Assembly (NCBI RefSeq): GCF_008704425.1
Contig: NZ_CP023696.1
Coordinates: forward strand, 2,404,501-2,468,500
DNA from: Streptomyces fradiae ATCC 10745 = DSM 40063
GTDB taxonomy: Bacteria > Actinomycetota > Actinomycetes > Streptomycetales > Streptomycetaceae
Direction: 5' to 3'
Length of the DNA stretch: 64,000 bases
Part shown: positions 8,393 to 18,275 of the stretch, one piece after another
Position numbering within the stretch: position 1 is the first letter of the stretch
Layout: each line of letters begins with the position of its first letter
Translations under genes and position numbers: made by a program
The notes under the pieces: generated by a model
Told to the model about the DNA's origin: nothing
Seen by the model: only the letters and a program-made list of their open reading frames with translations
Database searches by the model: none

Positions 8393-8677
8393 ATGCCGCG
8401 TCCGAACGCCGCACATCTCGCCCTGGGTTCGGCGGCCGTCGTCTGCTCGGCGATCGCCCTGCTGCTGACCGGCACGACGAGCGGCGCCGGGATCGCCCTG
8501 GTGGTGCCGGTCTCCCTGGCCCTCGGACTCGCGACGACCCTGGCCGCCGCGCGGGGCGCGGCCGGACGGGGCGCCGGCGGGCGGGGCGTACGCGTGTCCG
8601 CGGGGCCCGCATCCGGGCCGCGGACGGCGCCGAGGGGGCGCGCGGGCGCCGGGGCGCCGGGCGCCAGGAGGCCCTGA
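8393..8677 (+). CDS. Small hypothetical membrane protein
   Basis: This 94-residue frame begins MPRPNAAHLALGSAAVVC and contains two adjacent hydrophobic segments (about residues 8-26 and 30-50). A basic, Gly/Ala/Arg-rich tail follows that looks disordered. The start has GAGGACGG 11 bases upstream, a mediocre ribosome site. No family is recognised. Codon bias is compatible with coding but the tail is low-complexity, so its C-terminal half should be treated with caution. It is convergent with the RDD gene at 8783. Confidence 0.5.
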   Translation: MPRPNAAHLALGSAAVVCSAIALLLTGTTSGAGIALVVPVSLALGLATTLAAARGAAGRGAGGRGVRVSAGPASGPRTAPRGRAGAGAPGARRP

Positions 8678-8782
8678 GCGGAGGCCGCCGGCGCGCCCCG
8701 CGGGCGGGGGCGGGAGCCCGGCGGGGGCGGGCGGGCGCCCGACGGCCCGCCCGGCCCGCACGGCGGCGGTACGCGCCGGGTG

Positions 8783-9577
8783 CTACGGGGTGGCCGAGAC
8801 CACGACGGTCTTCGCCGCCTTGTCGTGGAGGCCCTGCTTGTACGGCTTGTCCACCAGGATCAGCACGAGGAGGAGCAGCGGCCACAGGCAGGCGCAGCAG
8901 ATCAGTGTGGGCAGCCACAGCACCACCGCACGGGTGAGCGCGGCACTCACCGGGGGGACGCTGCCGTCGTTGAGCATCGCGACCCGAAGACCCGTCATGC
9001 GTTTGCCGAGCGTCTGGCCGTTGCGCTTCGCCGTCATGTAGGTGTCGTAGCCGACGTACGCCGCGATGGAGATGAGCTGGAACAGCCACTGACCGCCGCC
9101 GCCGCTCGACACCCAGATGTCGTTGAAGTCGCCGGTCTCGTCGCCCACCCGGTCGTAGACGCCGAAGGGGATGCCGAGGAGCCCCAGCGGCACGGCGATG
9201 ATCAGCCAGTCGACGACGCGCGCGAGCACGCGCTTGCCGGAGTCGGCCAGCGGCGGCATCCCGCTGAGCGGGTCGGTGCCGCCGGGGCCGTAGGGGCCGC
9301 CGCCCCCGTAGGGACCACCCCCGTACGGGCCACCGCCCCCGTACGGGCCGCCCCCGTAAGGGCCGCCCGGGCCCGGCGGTTCGGCGCCGTACGGGCCGCC
9401 GGGACCGGGCGCGCCCCCCGCGCCGGGCGGGGCGCCGGGAGGGGGCCCCTCACCGCCGGGCGGCGGCGGAGGCGGAGGAGTACCGCCGCCCTCCGGATGG
9501 CGCGGCGGTTCCTGCGGGCGCTTGCGGAACGGGTCGTCGTCGGGCGGCGGGCCGGGCGTGGGCGGTTCGTTGCTCAT
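8783..9577 (-). CDS. RDD family membrane protein with Pro/Gly/Tyr-rich N-terminus
   Basis: The protein has 264 residues. Residues ~1-105 are a disordered Pro/Gly tract with repeated GGPYGGGP-type units. The rest is an RDD domain (KRVLARVVDWLIIAVPLGLLG, then NGQTLGKRMTGLRV, then LTRAVVLWLPTLICC) with about three to four membrane helices. RDD proteins are poorly understood; some act as ion antiporters or transport helpers. The cytoplasmic-looking proline-rich head is a frequent Streptomyces arrangement. The gene lies 63 bases downstream of a second RDD gene on the same strand, so the two are probably an operon and arose by duplication. Confidence 0.85.
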   Translation of the reverse strand: MSNEPPTPGPPPDDDPFRKRPQEPPRHPEGGGTPPPPPPPGGEGPPPGAPPGAGGAPGPGGPYGAEPPGPGGPYGGGPYGGGGPYGGGPYGGGGPYGPGGTDPLSGMPPLADSGKRVLARVVDWLIIAVPLGLLGIPFGVYDRVGDETGDFNDIWVSSGGGGQWLFQLISIAAYVGYDTYMTAKRNGQTLGKRMTGLRVAMLNDGSVPPVSAALTRAVVLWLPTLICCACLWPLLLLVLILVDKPYKQGLHDKAAKTVVVSATP

Positions 9578-9640
9578 GGGGGCAGTGCATCCCGGCCCGC
9601 CGACGCCCGCATCCCGTCATGTGCCGTTCGGGGGACGGCG

Positions 9641-11266
9641 TCAGCGCCCCGCCACGAAGGTGCCAGCCGCCTTGTCGTGCCAGCACTGCCGCCACGGCCG
9701 GTCGAACAGGCACCACAGGACGCCCAGCACGCCGACCCCGGCCAGGCCCAGCACCCCGTACACGAGCCAGCGGCGCAGGGCCGCGCCGAACGACGGCGGC
9801 TCGTGCGACTCGATGCCCCGCACCTCCGTGCCGCACAGCTGCTTGCCGAGCGTACGGCCCCACTTGGCGGTCGGCACCGCCTCGTAGAGCACGCCGAGGA
9901 CCAGCAGGATGCCGAGCGCGATCCCGAACTGGACGGACGTCGTGCCGTCCACCAGCCACACGGTGACCGTCTCGCCGGACCGTTCTGCCTGCTCGATCTT
10001 GCCGGTGATGTGGTCGACGGCGCTCCGTACGAAGGGCGTGGCCGCCGCGCCCGCCAGCGCGCCCAGCACGAGGGTGTCCACCAGCCGGGCGGCGAACCTC
10101 CTGCCGAGCCCGGCCGGACGGGCGGCGGCCCGCTCCTGGGCGGCGCGCAGGAACGGGTCGCTGACCGGCGGCTTCCACGGGACGACCGGCTGCGCCTCCG
10201 CCGCGGGGTCGGCCGGCCCGGCGCCGGGACCCGGCTGCGGCAGGGTCGGCGCCGGTACGGGGGCGGGCTGGGCCAGCTGGTGGACCTGCTGGGCCCAGGA
10301 GGCGGCCTGCCCGCCGGGCCCGCCGGCCGCCGGCGCGGCATGCGCCGGGGCGGCGCCCTGCGGTGGGACGAGGTGCGCGGGGGGCGGCTGGGGCGAGGGG
10401 TGGGGCTGGAGCGGTGCGTGCGACTCCACGGGGGCCGTCGGAGCCAGGACCTGGCCGTGGCCCTGGGCCTGCGGGGCCGGGGCCGGGGCCGGGGCGGGCT
10501 GGGCTCCGGCCGGAGGGTGCTGGGGCGCGTGGGGCTGGGGCCCGTGGTGCTCCGGAGCGGAGGGGCCGCCCGACGGGCCGTACGCCGCGCGCGGCTGGAC
10601 CTGGGGGCCCTGCGTCTGCGGGCCCGGCTGGGAGCGGGGGCCGTGCGGGTCCGCTCCGTCCGGCCCGCCGGGCGCCCGAACGTCCGCGGTGCCCTCGGGG
10701 CCGGGGCCCTCGGGGCCGGGGCGCCGTTCCGGTCCGGGTTCCGCCTGACGGGCCGCCGGGAGGGCCGCGCCCGCCGGGCCGCCGGCGGCCGGGACCCGCG
10801 GATCGGCCTGACCGGGCGTGCCCCAGGCCACGTCCGGGCCCCCGCCCACGCCGCGCTGGCGGGAGAGGTCCGCCTGCCAGGCGGACGCCGGCTCGGGCGC
10901 CCCGCCCGTGGCCGCCCCGCCCGTGGCCGCCCCGCCCGTGGCCGCCCCGCCCGTGGCCGCCCCGCCTTCCGCCCCGCCTTCCGCCTCGGCTCCCGGTCCG
11001 GGCTCGGACGCGATGCCCGGCTCCTCGTCGAGGAACACGGGACCGGTCTCCTCCACGGCCGGGACGGGCGCGGGCGCGCCGGTGCGCGGGGATGCCGCGG
11101 GGGCCGGCGGGCCCGGTTCGGCCTCGCCCTCGCCGGGCGCCGGACGGCTCGTGCCGGGCACCCACGCGGCACCGTTCCAGTACCGGATGTAGCCGGGAAT
11201 GGAGGGGTCCGGGTAGTACCCGGCTTCGGGGCTGCCGTCACCGGTGGCCGGGGTGGGGGCGCTCAT
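9641..11266 (-). CDS. RDD family protein with DUF2510 head and long disordered linker
   Basis: This is a 541-residue protein in three parts. Residues ~15-45 form a DUF2510-type motif (AGYYPDPSIPGYIRYWNGAAW). Then come ~310 residues of Pro/Ala/Gly/Gln-rich linker, including four AATGG units. The C-terminal RDD domain has GLGRRFAARLVDTLVLGALAG, KWGRTLGKQLCGTEVRG and RWLVYGVLGLAGVGVLG, with about four helices. The ATG at 11266 gives MSAPTPATGDGSP; a start 16 codons earlier would add an unlikely WCLESRPSRR leader. DUF2510 is often attached to membrane proteins in actinobacteria; its role is unknown. Confidence 0.85.
   Translation of the reverse strand: MSAPTPATGDGSPEAGYYPDPSIPGYIRYWNGAAWVPGTSRPAPGEGEAEPGPPAPAASPRTGAPAPVPAVEETGPVFLDEEPGIASEPGPGAEAEGGAEGGAATGGAATGGAATGGAATGGAPEPASAWQADLSRQRGVGGGPDVAWGTPGQADPRVPAAGGPAGAALPAARQAEPGPERRPGPEGPGPEGTADVRAPGGPDGADPHGPRSQPGPQTQGPQVQPRAAYGPSGGPSAPEHHGPQPHAPQHPPAGAQPAPAPAPAPQAQGHGQVLAPTAPVESHAPLQPHPSPQPPPAHLVPPQGAAPAHAAPAAGGPGGQAASWAQQVHQLAQPAPVPAPTLPQPGPGAGPADPAAEAQPVVPWKPPVSDPFLRAAQERAAARPAGLGRRFAARLVDTLVLGALAGAAATPFVRSAVDHITGKIEQAERSGETVTVWLVDGTTSVQFGIALGILLVLGVLYEAVPTAKWGRTLGKQLCGTEVRGIESHEPPSFGAALRRWLVYGVLGLAGVGVLGVLWCLFDRPWRQCWHDKAAGTFVAGR
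10902..10968 (-). repeat. 15-bp in-frame tandem repeat inside the second RDD gene
   Basis: The unit GTGGCCGCCCCGCCC is repeated four times head to tail and encodes AATGG in the disordered linker. Because the unit is a multiple of three, copy-number change would alter linker length without a frameshift. Confidence 0.85.
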
Positions 11267-11501
11267 CACCGTGGTCCCGTATCTCCTCGAGGGCCTTGAC
11301 TCAAGGCACCACATCTACCAGACCGCCGGACCCGCCAGGGGCGGTCCGCCGCAGACGCCCCCCATCCGGTCACACGACCGTCACGGAAAGTAGTGGGGAT
11401 TCGTTGGTGAAAGTCGCGTCATGACGGCGCGGGAAGCCGCTCTCTCCTTGCGGGCGGGCCCGCGCCGGGCCCCTGCCGACCGGCGAGAGAGAGGAAGGGC
11501 C

Positions 11502-11921
11502 ATGGAGGAGACCATCGTGGAACGGGAGCTGGAGATGCGGTTGGTGCTGTCCGCCGAGCAGAGCGTGCCCGTACCGGCGCGGCTGACCTACCGGACGGGC
11601 GACCCGTACGCGGTCCACGTCGCCTTCCACATCGGCTCCGAGCACCCGGTGTACTGGACGTTCGCGCGGGAGCTGCTGGTGGAGGGGGTGTTCCGGCCCT
11701 GCGGCCACGGGGACGTGCGGATCTGGCCGTCGAAGGCGGACGGGCGGAACGTGGTGCTGATGGCCCTGACCTCCCCGAACGGGGACGCCCTGCTGGAGGC
11801 GCCGTCGTCGCAGGTGTCGGCGTGGCTGGAGCGGACGCTGCGGGTCGTGGTGCCGGGCACGGAGCGGGAGCTGCTCGGCATCGACGACGGCCTGGCCGCG
11901 CTGCTCTCGGCGGAGGCGTGA
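11502..11921 (+). CDS. ssgG: SsgA family sporulation/cell division regulator
   Basis: The 139-residue protein is an SsgA-like protein, a family unique to morphologically complex actinomycetes that localises septation and peptidoglycan processing during sporulation. It shows the family core: YRTGDPYAVHVAFHIG, WTFARELLVEGVFRPCGHGDVRIWP, then VLMALTSPNGDALLEAP and the C-terminal LERTLRVVVPGTE. The ATG at 11502 is preceded by GAGAGAGGAAGGGC, a good ribosome site. A further upstream frame start would add a low-quality leader. The symbol ssgG is suggested by neighbourhood (it precedes a FAD oxidase and sits a few genes from hppD, as I recall for S. coelicolor ssgG); other family members are possible. 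Confidence 0.85.
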   Translation: MEETIVERELEMRLVLSAEQSVPVPARLTYRTGDPYAVHVAFHIGSEHPVYWTFARELLVEGVFRPCGHGDVRIWPSKADGRNVVLMALTSPNGDALLEAPSSQVSAWLERTLRVVVPGTERELLGIDDGLAALLSAEA

Positions 11922-12034
11922 GTCAGGGTGCCGGGGTGGGGCCGGGAGCGGGGGGTGGGTGCGGGCCGGGGGCGGGTGCAGGCCGGGGGGCGGGGGCGGG
12001 CTGGGGGGCGGGGGCGGGCTGGGGGCGGGCTGGG

Positions 12035-13402
12035 TCAGAACAGCTTGCCCGGGTTGAGGAGGTTCAGCGGGTCGAAGGTCCTCTTGATGCCCCGTTGCAG
12101 TTCGAGGCCGACCGGGCCCAGCTCGCGGGCGAGCCACTCCTTCTTGAGCAGGCCGACGCCGTGCTCGCCGGTGATGGTGCCGCCCAGCTCCAGGCCCAGC
12201 GCCATGATGGCGTCGAACGACTCGCGGGCGCGCCGGGCCTCGTCGGCGTCGGCGGGGTCGAAGCAGACCACGGGGTGGGTGTTCCCGTCGCCCGCGTGGG
12301 CGCAGACGCCGATGGTGAGCCCGTACGTCCGCGCGATGGCGGCCGTCCCGTCGAGCATGTCGGCGAGCCGGGAACGGGGCACGCACACGTCGTCGATCAT
12401 CGTGGCGGGGGCGAGGGTCTCCAGGGCCGGCAGGGACATCCGGCGCGCCTGGAGCAGCAGTTCGGACTCGGCCGGGTCGTCGGCGGGGACGACCTGGGTG
12501 GCGCCGGCGGCGGTGCACAGCTCGCCCACGGCGGCCAGGTCGGCGGCGGGCTCCGGGGTGTCGAACGCCACCAGCAGGAGCGCGGCGGTCGTATGGGGCA
12601 GGCCCATGTGCCCGAGGCGGTCCACCGCCCGGACGGTGGTGCGGTCCATCAGTTCGAGCAGCGAGGGCGTATGGCCGCGCTCCATGATGGCGCAGACGGC
12701 GGCACACGCCTCGGCGGTGGAGGCGAACTCGGCGGCGAGCACGAGCCCGGCCGGCGGCTTGGGCCTGAGCGCGAGGACGGCGCGGACGACGATGCCGAGG
12801 GTGCCCTCGGAGCCGACGAACAGCCGGGTCAGGTCGTATCCGGCGACGCCCTTGGCGGTGCGGCGGCCGGTGGTCAGCAGCCGCCCGTCGGCGAGGACGA
12901 CGTCGAGGCCGAGGACGTACTCGGCGGTGACCCCGTACTTGACGCAGCACAGGCCGCCGGAGGCGGTGCCGATGTTGCCGCCGATGGTGCAGGTCTCCCA
13001 GCTCGAGGGGTCCGGCGGGTAGTACAGGCCGTGCTCGGCGACCGCGCGGGAGAGCGCGGCGTTGACCACGCCGGGTTCGACGACGGCGGTCCGGTCGACG
13101 GGGTTGACCTCCAGGATGCGGTCCATCCTGACCAGGGACAGCACGATGCACCCGTCGGTGGCGTTGGCCGCGCCCGACAGCCCGGTGCGGGCGCCCTGCG
13201 GCACGACGGGGACGCGCAGCGCGGTGGCCGTGCGCATCACGTGCCGCACCTGGTCCACGGTGCGGGGCAGCACCACGACGGCCGGGGTGCCGGCCGGGCA
13301 GAGGCCCGCCATGTCCGCGGCGTACGAGGGCGTCACGTCGGGGTCGGTGATGAGGGCCTCGGCGGGGAGGCCGGCGCGCAGCCGGCGCAGCAGCTCGTCC
13401 AT
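12035..13402 (-). CDS. FAD-binding oxidase, glycolate oxidase GlcD / D-lactate dehydrogenase type
   Basis: A 455-residue flavoprotein of the VAO/PCMH superfamily that oxidises a 2-hydroxy acid. The N-terminal FAD domain has VVLPRTVDQVRHVM and the PQGARTGLSGAAN loop, then PPDPSSWETCTIGGNIGT. The C-terminal half carries HAGDGNTHP at residues 369-377 and TGEHGVGLLKKEWL near 411-424 (Glu413, His414), the usual substrate/metal residues. It ends DPLNLLNPGKLF as family members do. The ATG at 13402 is the natural start; the frame stays open far upstream but only as a shadow of the TPR gene on the other strand. It is divergent from that TPR gene (88-base gap). Substrate (glycolate, D-lactate, other) is unresolved. 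Confidence 0.9.
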   Translation of the reverse strand: MDELLRRLRAGLPAEALITDPDVTPSYAADMAGLCPAGTPAVVVLPRTVDQVRHVMRTATALRVPVVPQGARTGLSGAANATDGCIVLSLVRMDRILEVNPVDRTAVVEPGVVNAALSRAVAEHGLYYPPDPSSWETCTIGGNIGTASGGLCCVKYGVTAEYVLGLDVVLADGRLLTTGRRTAKGVAGYDLTRLFVGSEGTLGIVVRAVLALRPKPPAGLVLAAEFASTAEACAAVCAIMERGHTPSLLELMDRTTVRAVDRLGHMGLPHTTAALLLVAFDTPEPAADLAAVGELCTAAGATQVVPADDPAESELLLQARRMSLPALETLAPATMIDDVCVPRSRLADMLDGTAAIARTYGLTIGVCAHAGDGNTHPVVCFDPADADEARRARESFDAIMALGLELGGTITGEHGVGLLKKEWLARELGPVGLELQRGIKRTFDPLNLLNPGKLF

Positions 13403-13490
13403 GATCCCAGCGTGGCACCCGGGGCCATCGGTGTGAACCGGGCGTGTACGGGCCGGGCGCGCCGGGACCGCCCCGCCGGGCGCACGCACA

Positions 13491-15233
13491 GTGAGCGGCA
13501 TGAGCGGTGTGAAGAAGGAACGGTTCTTTGGGGGGTTGCGGGCCCTCGGGGGCTTGCGGGGCCTCAGGTGCCCGGGGCGCCCGAGGGGCTCGGGGGGCCC
13601 GAGGGGCTCGGGGCGCCCGAGGGGCTCGGCAGGCTTGCGACGTATGCGGGGCTTGCGGCGCATGGGGGGTGTGCTGCGCGTGCGGGGCTCCGCCCGCGAG
13701 GCGCGGGGCTCGGCCTGGGAGGCGCGGGGCTCGGCCTGGGAGGCGCGGGGCTCCGCCCGCGACGTGCGCGGCCCGGCCCGGGAGGGTGGGGGCTCCGCAC
13801 GGAAGACGCGGGGCTTTCGGGTCTCCCGCCTGGGCGTGCTCGCCGCGGTGGGCGCGGTGCTGGTCGGCACGGTGCTGGCGGGCGCGTCGCTGGGCCTGTT
13901 CCCGCCCGGCGGGCCGGAGGCACCTCCGGGCGGGGTGCGGGCCGGTGGCGCGGGCGTGCCGGAGGGCCTGGCGGGTCCCGCCGCGCGGGCGGCGGCCGGG
14001 GTGGAGGCGGGCGCCGGGGCCTCGCCGCGGGACCTCGCGGCGCTGATCGCCGACCGGGAGGCGTGGCTGCGCGGACACCCGGACGACCACCTGTCGTGGG
14101 CGGTGCTGGGCACGGCGTACGCGGAGCGCGGGGCGCGGGCCGGCGCCCCGGCGGCGTACCCGGCGGCGGAGCGGGCGCTGCGGCGCTCCCTGGAGGCCCG
14201 CCCCGCCGCGGAGGGCAACACCGCGGCGGTGCTCGGCATGGGCGAGCTGGCGCTGGCCCGCGGCGACTTCGCGGCCGTGCGGCGCTGGGCGGAGGAGGCG
14301 CGGCGGCGGCAGCCCGGGGCGTGGCGGGCCGAGGCGCTGCTGGTCGACGCGCACCGGGGGCTCGGCGACGACGCGGCGGCCGGGAAGGCGCTGGAGCGGC
14401 TGCGGAAGCTGCGCCCCACCGGTGCGGCGGCGCTGGCCCGCGTGGTGGAGCTGTACCGGGACCGGGGGTGGCGGGAGGACGCCGCGGCCGTCGCGCACGA
14501 CGCGGTCGCGCGGGCGCGGACGCCCGCCGAACGGGCGGCGGCGCTGCGGCGGCTGGGCGACCTGGCGTGGGAGCGGGGGTACGCGCGCGAGGCGCTGGGG
14601 CGGTACGAGGCGGCGCTGCGGGCCGTGCCCGGTAACGCCCCTGCGCTGGCGGGCCGGGCGAGGGCGCTGGCCGCGCTGGACCGGGCGGAGGAGGCGCTGG
14701 CGGTGTACGCGGCGGCCTGGAAGGCCCGGCCGCTGCCGGAGTACGCCCTGGAGGCGGGCGACCTGTACGCCGCGCTGGAGCGGCCCGCCAAGGCGCGGGA
14801 GCGGTACGGCGCGGCGGCGGTCGCGGCGGAGCGGGCGGCCGCGCACGGGGTGAACCAGGCGCTCGCGGTGGGGCGCTACGAGGCCGGGCACGGCGACCCC
14901 GGACGGGCGGTGGAGGTGCTGCGGGCCGAGTGGCGGCGGGGGCACCGGTCGGCGGACACGGCGGACGCGCTGGGCTGGGCGCTGCTGCGGGCCGGCGAGG
15001 CGCGGGAGGCGCTGCCGTACGTCCGGGCGGCGACGGAGCGGGGCGTGCGCAGCGCCCTGTTCGCGTACCACCGGGGCGAGGTGGAGCGGGCGCTGGGCCG
15101 GGAGGGCGCGGCGCGGCGGCACCTGGAGGAGGCGCTGCGGATCAACCCGCACTTCTCGCCGCTGTACGCCCCGGCGGCGCGGCGGTCCTTGGCGGAGCTG
15201 GGCGAGCCGTCGGCGGGCCCGCCGGAGGGGTGA
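13491..15233 (+). CDS. Membrane-anchored tetratricopeptide repeat protein
   Basis: This 580-residue frame has three parts. Residues 1-110 are Arg/Gly-rich low-complexity sequence with repeats such as GSAWEARGSAWEARGSA. A single membrane helix spans ~111-137 (LGVLAAVGAVLVGTVLAGASL). About 400 residues of TPR-like helical pairs follow (ALGRYEAALRAVPGNAPALAGRA, ALAVYAAAWKARPLPEYALEAGDLY, HLEEALRINPHFSPLY). The topology suggests TPR repeats outside the membrane acting as a scaffold. The GTG at 13491 and an ATG at 13500 both lack a clear ribosome site, so the true start could be further in, and part of the repetitive head may be untranslated. It was classed as coding for its length and the clear TPR pattern. 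Confidence 0.8.
   Translation: MSGMSGVKKERFFGGLRALGGLRGLRCPGRPRGSGGPRGSGRPRGSAGLRRMRGLRRMGGVLRVRGSAREARGSAWEARGSAWEARGSARDVRGPAREGGGSARKTRGFRVSRLGVLAAVGAVLVGTVLAGASLGLFPPGGPEAPPGGVRAGGAGVPEGLAGPAARAAAGVEAGAGASPRDLAALIADREAWLRGHPDDHLSWAVLGTAYAERGARAGAPAAYPAAERALRRSLEARPAAEGNTAAVLGMGELALARGDFAAVRRWAEEARRRQPGAWRAEALLVDAHRGLGDDAAAGKALERLRKLRPTGAAALARVVELYRDRGWREDAAAVAHDAVARARTPAERAAALRRLGDLAWERGYAREALGRYEAALRAVPGNAPALAGRARALAALDRAEEALAVYAAAWKARPLPEYALEAGDLYAALERPAKARERYGAAAVAAERAAAHGVNQALAVGRYEAGHGDPGRAVEVLRAEWRRGHRSADTADALGWALLRAGEAREALPYVRAATERGVRSALFAYHRGEVERALGREGAARRHLEEALRINPHFSPLYAPAARRSLAELGEPSAGPPEG
13573..13790 (+). repeat. Short GC-rich repeats at the 5' end of the TPR gene
   Basis: Units of GCCCGAGGGGCTCGGGG (about three copies from 13580) are followed by GGGAGGCGCGGGGCTC-like units (about four copies, 13690-13770). 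They encode the Arg/Gly/Ser head of the TPR protein in the plus frame. Confidence 0.7.
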
Positions 15234-15523
15234 GGGCGGGGGCGGGGGGGCGGGACCGCCGGGCCGGGGCGGAACCGGGCCGGGGCGCCTGCCGGCCGGT
15301 CGGGGGCGCGGCGGCACGGGGGCCACGGGACGGGCGGGGTCGCGGCGAGGCCGGGCGGGGCGGCTGAGGCGCCCGAGCCGGGCCGAGGCGGCCGGGCCGG
15401 GGCCGGGAACGGCCTGCGGCCCCGCGGGTCAGGGGCCGCGGGGCCGCAAGTGCCGGGGGCCGCAGGTGCGGCCGGCGGTGCCGGGTACCGGGCCCGGGGA
15501 AGGACCCGGCCGGCCCGGACGGC

Positions 15524-16723
<1,200 letters not shown>

Positions 16724-16790
16724 TCAATGTGCACAGCGGGGCCCCAGGATGGTCGGGCGATCTGTACAGGATGACCACTGGGAGGCGGCC

Positions 16791-17276
16791 GTGGCGATCG
16801 ATCATCTGGACGGCAGGCTCATCGCCCTGCTCGCGCGCGAGCCGAGGATCGGGGTGCTGGAGGCGTCGAGGCGGCTCGGGGTGGCCCGCGGGACGGTGCA
16901 GGCGCGGCTGGACCGGCTCCAGTCGAACGGCGTCATCCGGGGCTTCGGACCGGAGGTGGACCCGGCCGCGCTGGGGTACCCCGTGACCGCGTTCGCGACG
17001 CTGGAGATCAAGCAGGGGCAGGGCGCGGACGTACGGGAGCACCTGGCGGGCGTGCCGGAGGTGCTGGAGCTGCACACGACGACCGGCCACGGCGACATGC
17101 TGTGCCGCCTGGTGGCCCGCTCCAACGCGGACCTCCAGCGGGTGATCGACCGGGTGGTGGGCTTCGAGGGGATCGTCCGCGCGTCCACGGCGATCGTGAT
17201 GGAGAACCCGGTACCGCTGCGGATCATCCCGCTGGTCGAGCAGGCCGCCGCGGACGGCGACCTGCGACGGGGCTAG
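16791..17276 (+). CDS. Lrp/AsnC family transcriptional regulator
   Basis: A 161-residue feast/famine regulator. The N-terminal helix-turn-helix (LDGRLIALLAREPRIGVLEASRRLGVARGTVQARLDRLQSNGVI) is followed by the RAM effector-binding domain (VTAFATLEIKQG, then LHTTTGHGDMLCRLVARSNADLQRVIDRV). GTG at 16791 is the start because GGGAGG lies exactly 5 bases upstream; an ATG 14 codons earlier would add an unrelated leader. Divergence from hppD suggests it senses an aromatic or other amino acid and controls tyrosine catabolism plus itself. The ligand is not evident. Confidence 0.92.
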   Translation: MAIDHLDGRLIALLAREPRIGVLEASRRLGVARGTVQARLDRLQSNGVIRGFGPEVDPAALGYPVTAFATLEIKQGQGADVREHLAGVPEVLELHTTTGHGDMLCRLVARSNADLQRVIDRVVGFEGIVRASTAIVMENPVPLRIIPLVEQAAADGDLRRG

Positions 17277-17347
17277 CCCGCCGGACGCAGGTGCCGCTAC
17301 GGGGTGTACGAGGCTGCACGGGCGGGGCACGAGCCGACCGCCGGGGG

Positions 17348-18145
17348 TCAGCAGGAAGGGACGCGGGCCCCGTCCCCGAGCGCCTTCAGGGAGGCGACGG
17401 CGTCCTTCAGGGTCGTCACCGGGATGAGCCGCAGCCCCTCGGGGCGGGCCGCGCGGGCGTCGTCGCACTCCGCCTTCGGCACGAGGAAGACGGTCGCCCC
17501 GTCACGCGCCGCGGCCTGCGTCTTGAGGGACACGCCGCCGACCGCGCCGACCGCCCCGTCGGGGGTGATCGTCCCCGTGCCGGCGACGACCTTGCCGCCG
17601 GTCAGGTCGCCGCCCTCGCCGTCGCCCGCCAGCTTGTCGACGATGCCGAGCGAGAACAGCAGACCGGCGCTGGGTCCCCCGACGTCGGCGAGGTGCAGGG
17701 TCACCCGGACGTCCTCCGCGCTGTCGCCGAGGTAGCCGAGCGCCGCGTCCACGGCGTTCTGCTGCGACAGGCGCATCTGGCCGAGGTTGCGCTTCTCGAT
17801 CTCCCGGTCCGTCTTGCCGACCGGGTAGACGGAGTCGTGCGGCAGCACGGCCCGGTCGGTGCGGAACCACGCCTCGGCCACGTCGTCCAGCCGGACGTCG
17901 GTGCGGGGCGCGGTGGCCACGATGGTGGTCATCCGCAGCTCCCCCGTGGTCTCGCGGACGGGCGCGCCGGAGATGGTGATCACCTGCCGCCCCTTGTCCA
18001 CCCCGAGGACGTCGGCCGTGGAACCGGGCAGCGCGATCGTGAACGGCAGCGGCGCGAAGGCGGCCACCGCGAGGAGGGCCAGCACGGGCACGGCGCACAG
18101 CAGCAGCGTGCGGGGCAGCGAGAGACGGGAGAGGCGGGAGAGCAC
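17348..18145 (-). CDS. Membrane-anchored Lon-like (S16) serine protease, YlbL-type without clear PDZ
   Basis: This is a 265-residue protein with one N-terminal membrane helix (LLLCAVPVLALLAVAAFAPL, residues ~15-35). The Lon-type proteolytic domain shows Ser159 in DVGGPSAGLLFSLG and Lys208 in VGGVSLKTQAA, the expected Ser-Lys dyad. YlbL/PDZ-Lon proteins are usually ~340 residues with a PDZ domain between helix and protease; here the middle section is short and I see no PDZ signature. Its active site would face outside the cytoplasm. It is convergent with the Lrp/AsnC gene and lies 130 bases downstream of the IclR gene, separated by a repeat tract. Confidence 0.85.
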   Translation of the reverse strand: MLSRLSRLSLPRTLLLCAVPVLALLAVAAFAPLPFTIALPGSTADVLGVDKGRQVITISGAPVRETTGELRMTTIVATAPRTDVRLDDVAEAWFRTDRAVLPHDSVYPVGKTDREIEKRNLGQMRLSQQNAVDAALGYLGDSAEDVRVTLHLADVGGPSAGLLFSLGIVDKLAGDGEGGDLTGGKVVAGTGTITPDGAVGAVGGVSLKTQAAARDGATVFLVPKAECDDARAARPEGLRLIPVTTLKDAVASLKALGDGARVPSC

Positions 18146-18162
18146 GCCCCGACTCTAGCGGC

Positions 18163-18275
18163 CCGGCCCCACCGGCCCGGCTCGATCAGCCCGGCCCCAC
18201 CGGCCCGACCGGATCAGCCCGGCCCCACCGGCCCCACCGGCCCGGCTCGATCAGCCCGGCCCCACCGGCCCGGCC
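18163..18275 (-). repeat. Tandem GC-rich repeat between IclR and S16 protease genes
   Basis: ATCAGCCCGGCCCCACCGGC is repeated three times in full, with CGGCTCG or CGACCGG joining units, filling the spacer between two minus-strand genes. The sequence can fold because CCGGCCC/GGGCCGG-type pairs abound, so it may act as a transcription barrier. Confidence 0.7.

Noticed and set aside
11370..15326. Long open minus-strand frame of more than 1300 codons
   Set aside because: It overlaps the FAD oxidase and TPR genes in a wrong frame and encodes low-complexity Arg/Pro sequence; a shadow of high GC.
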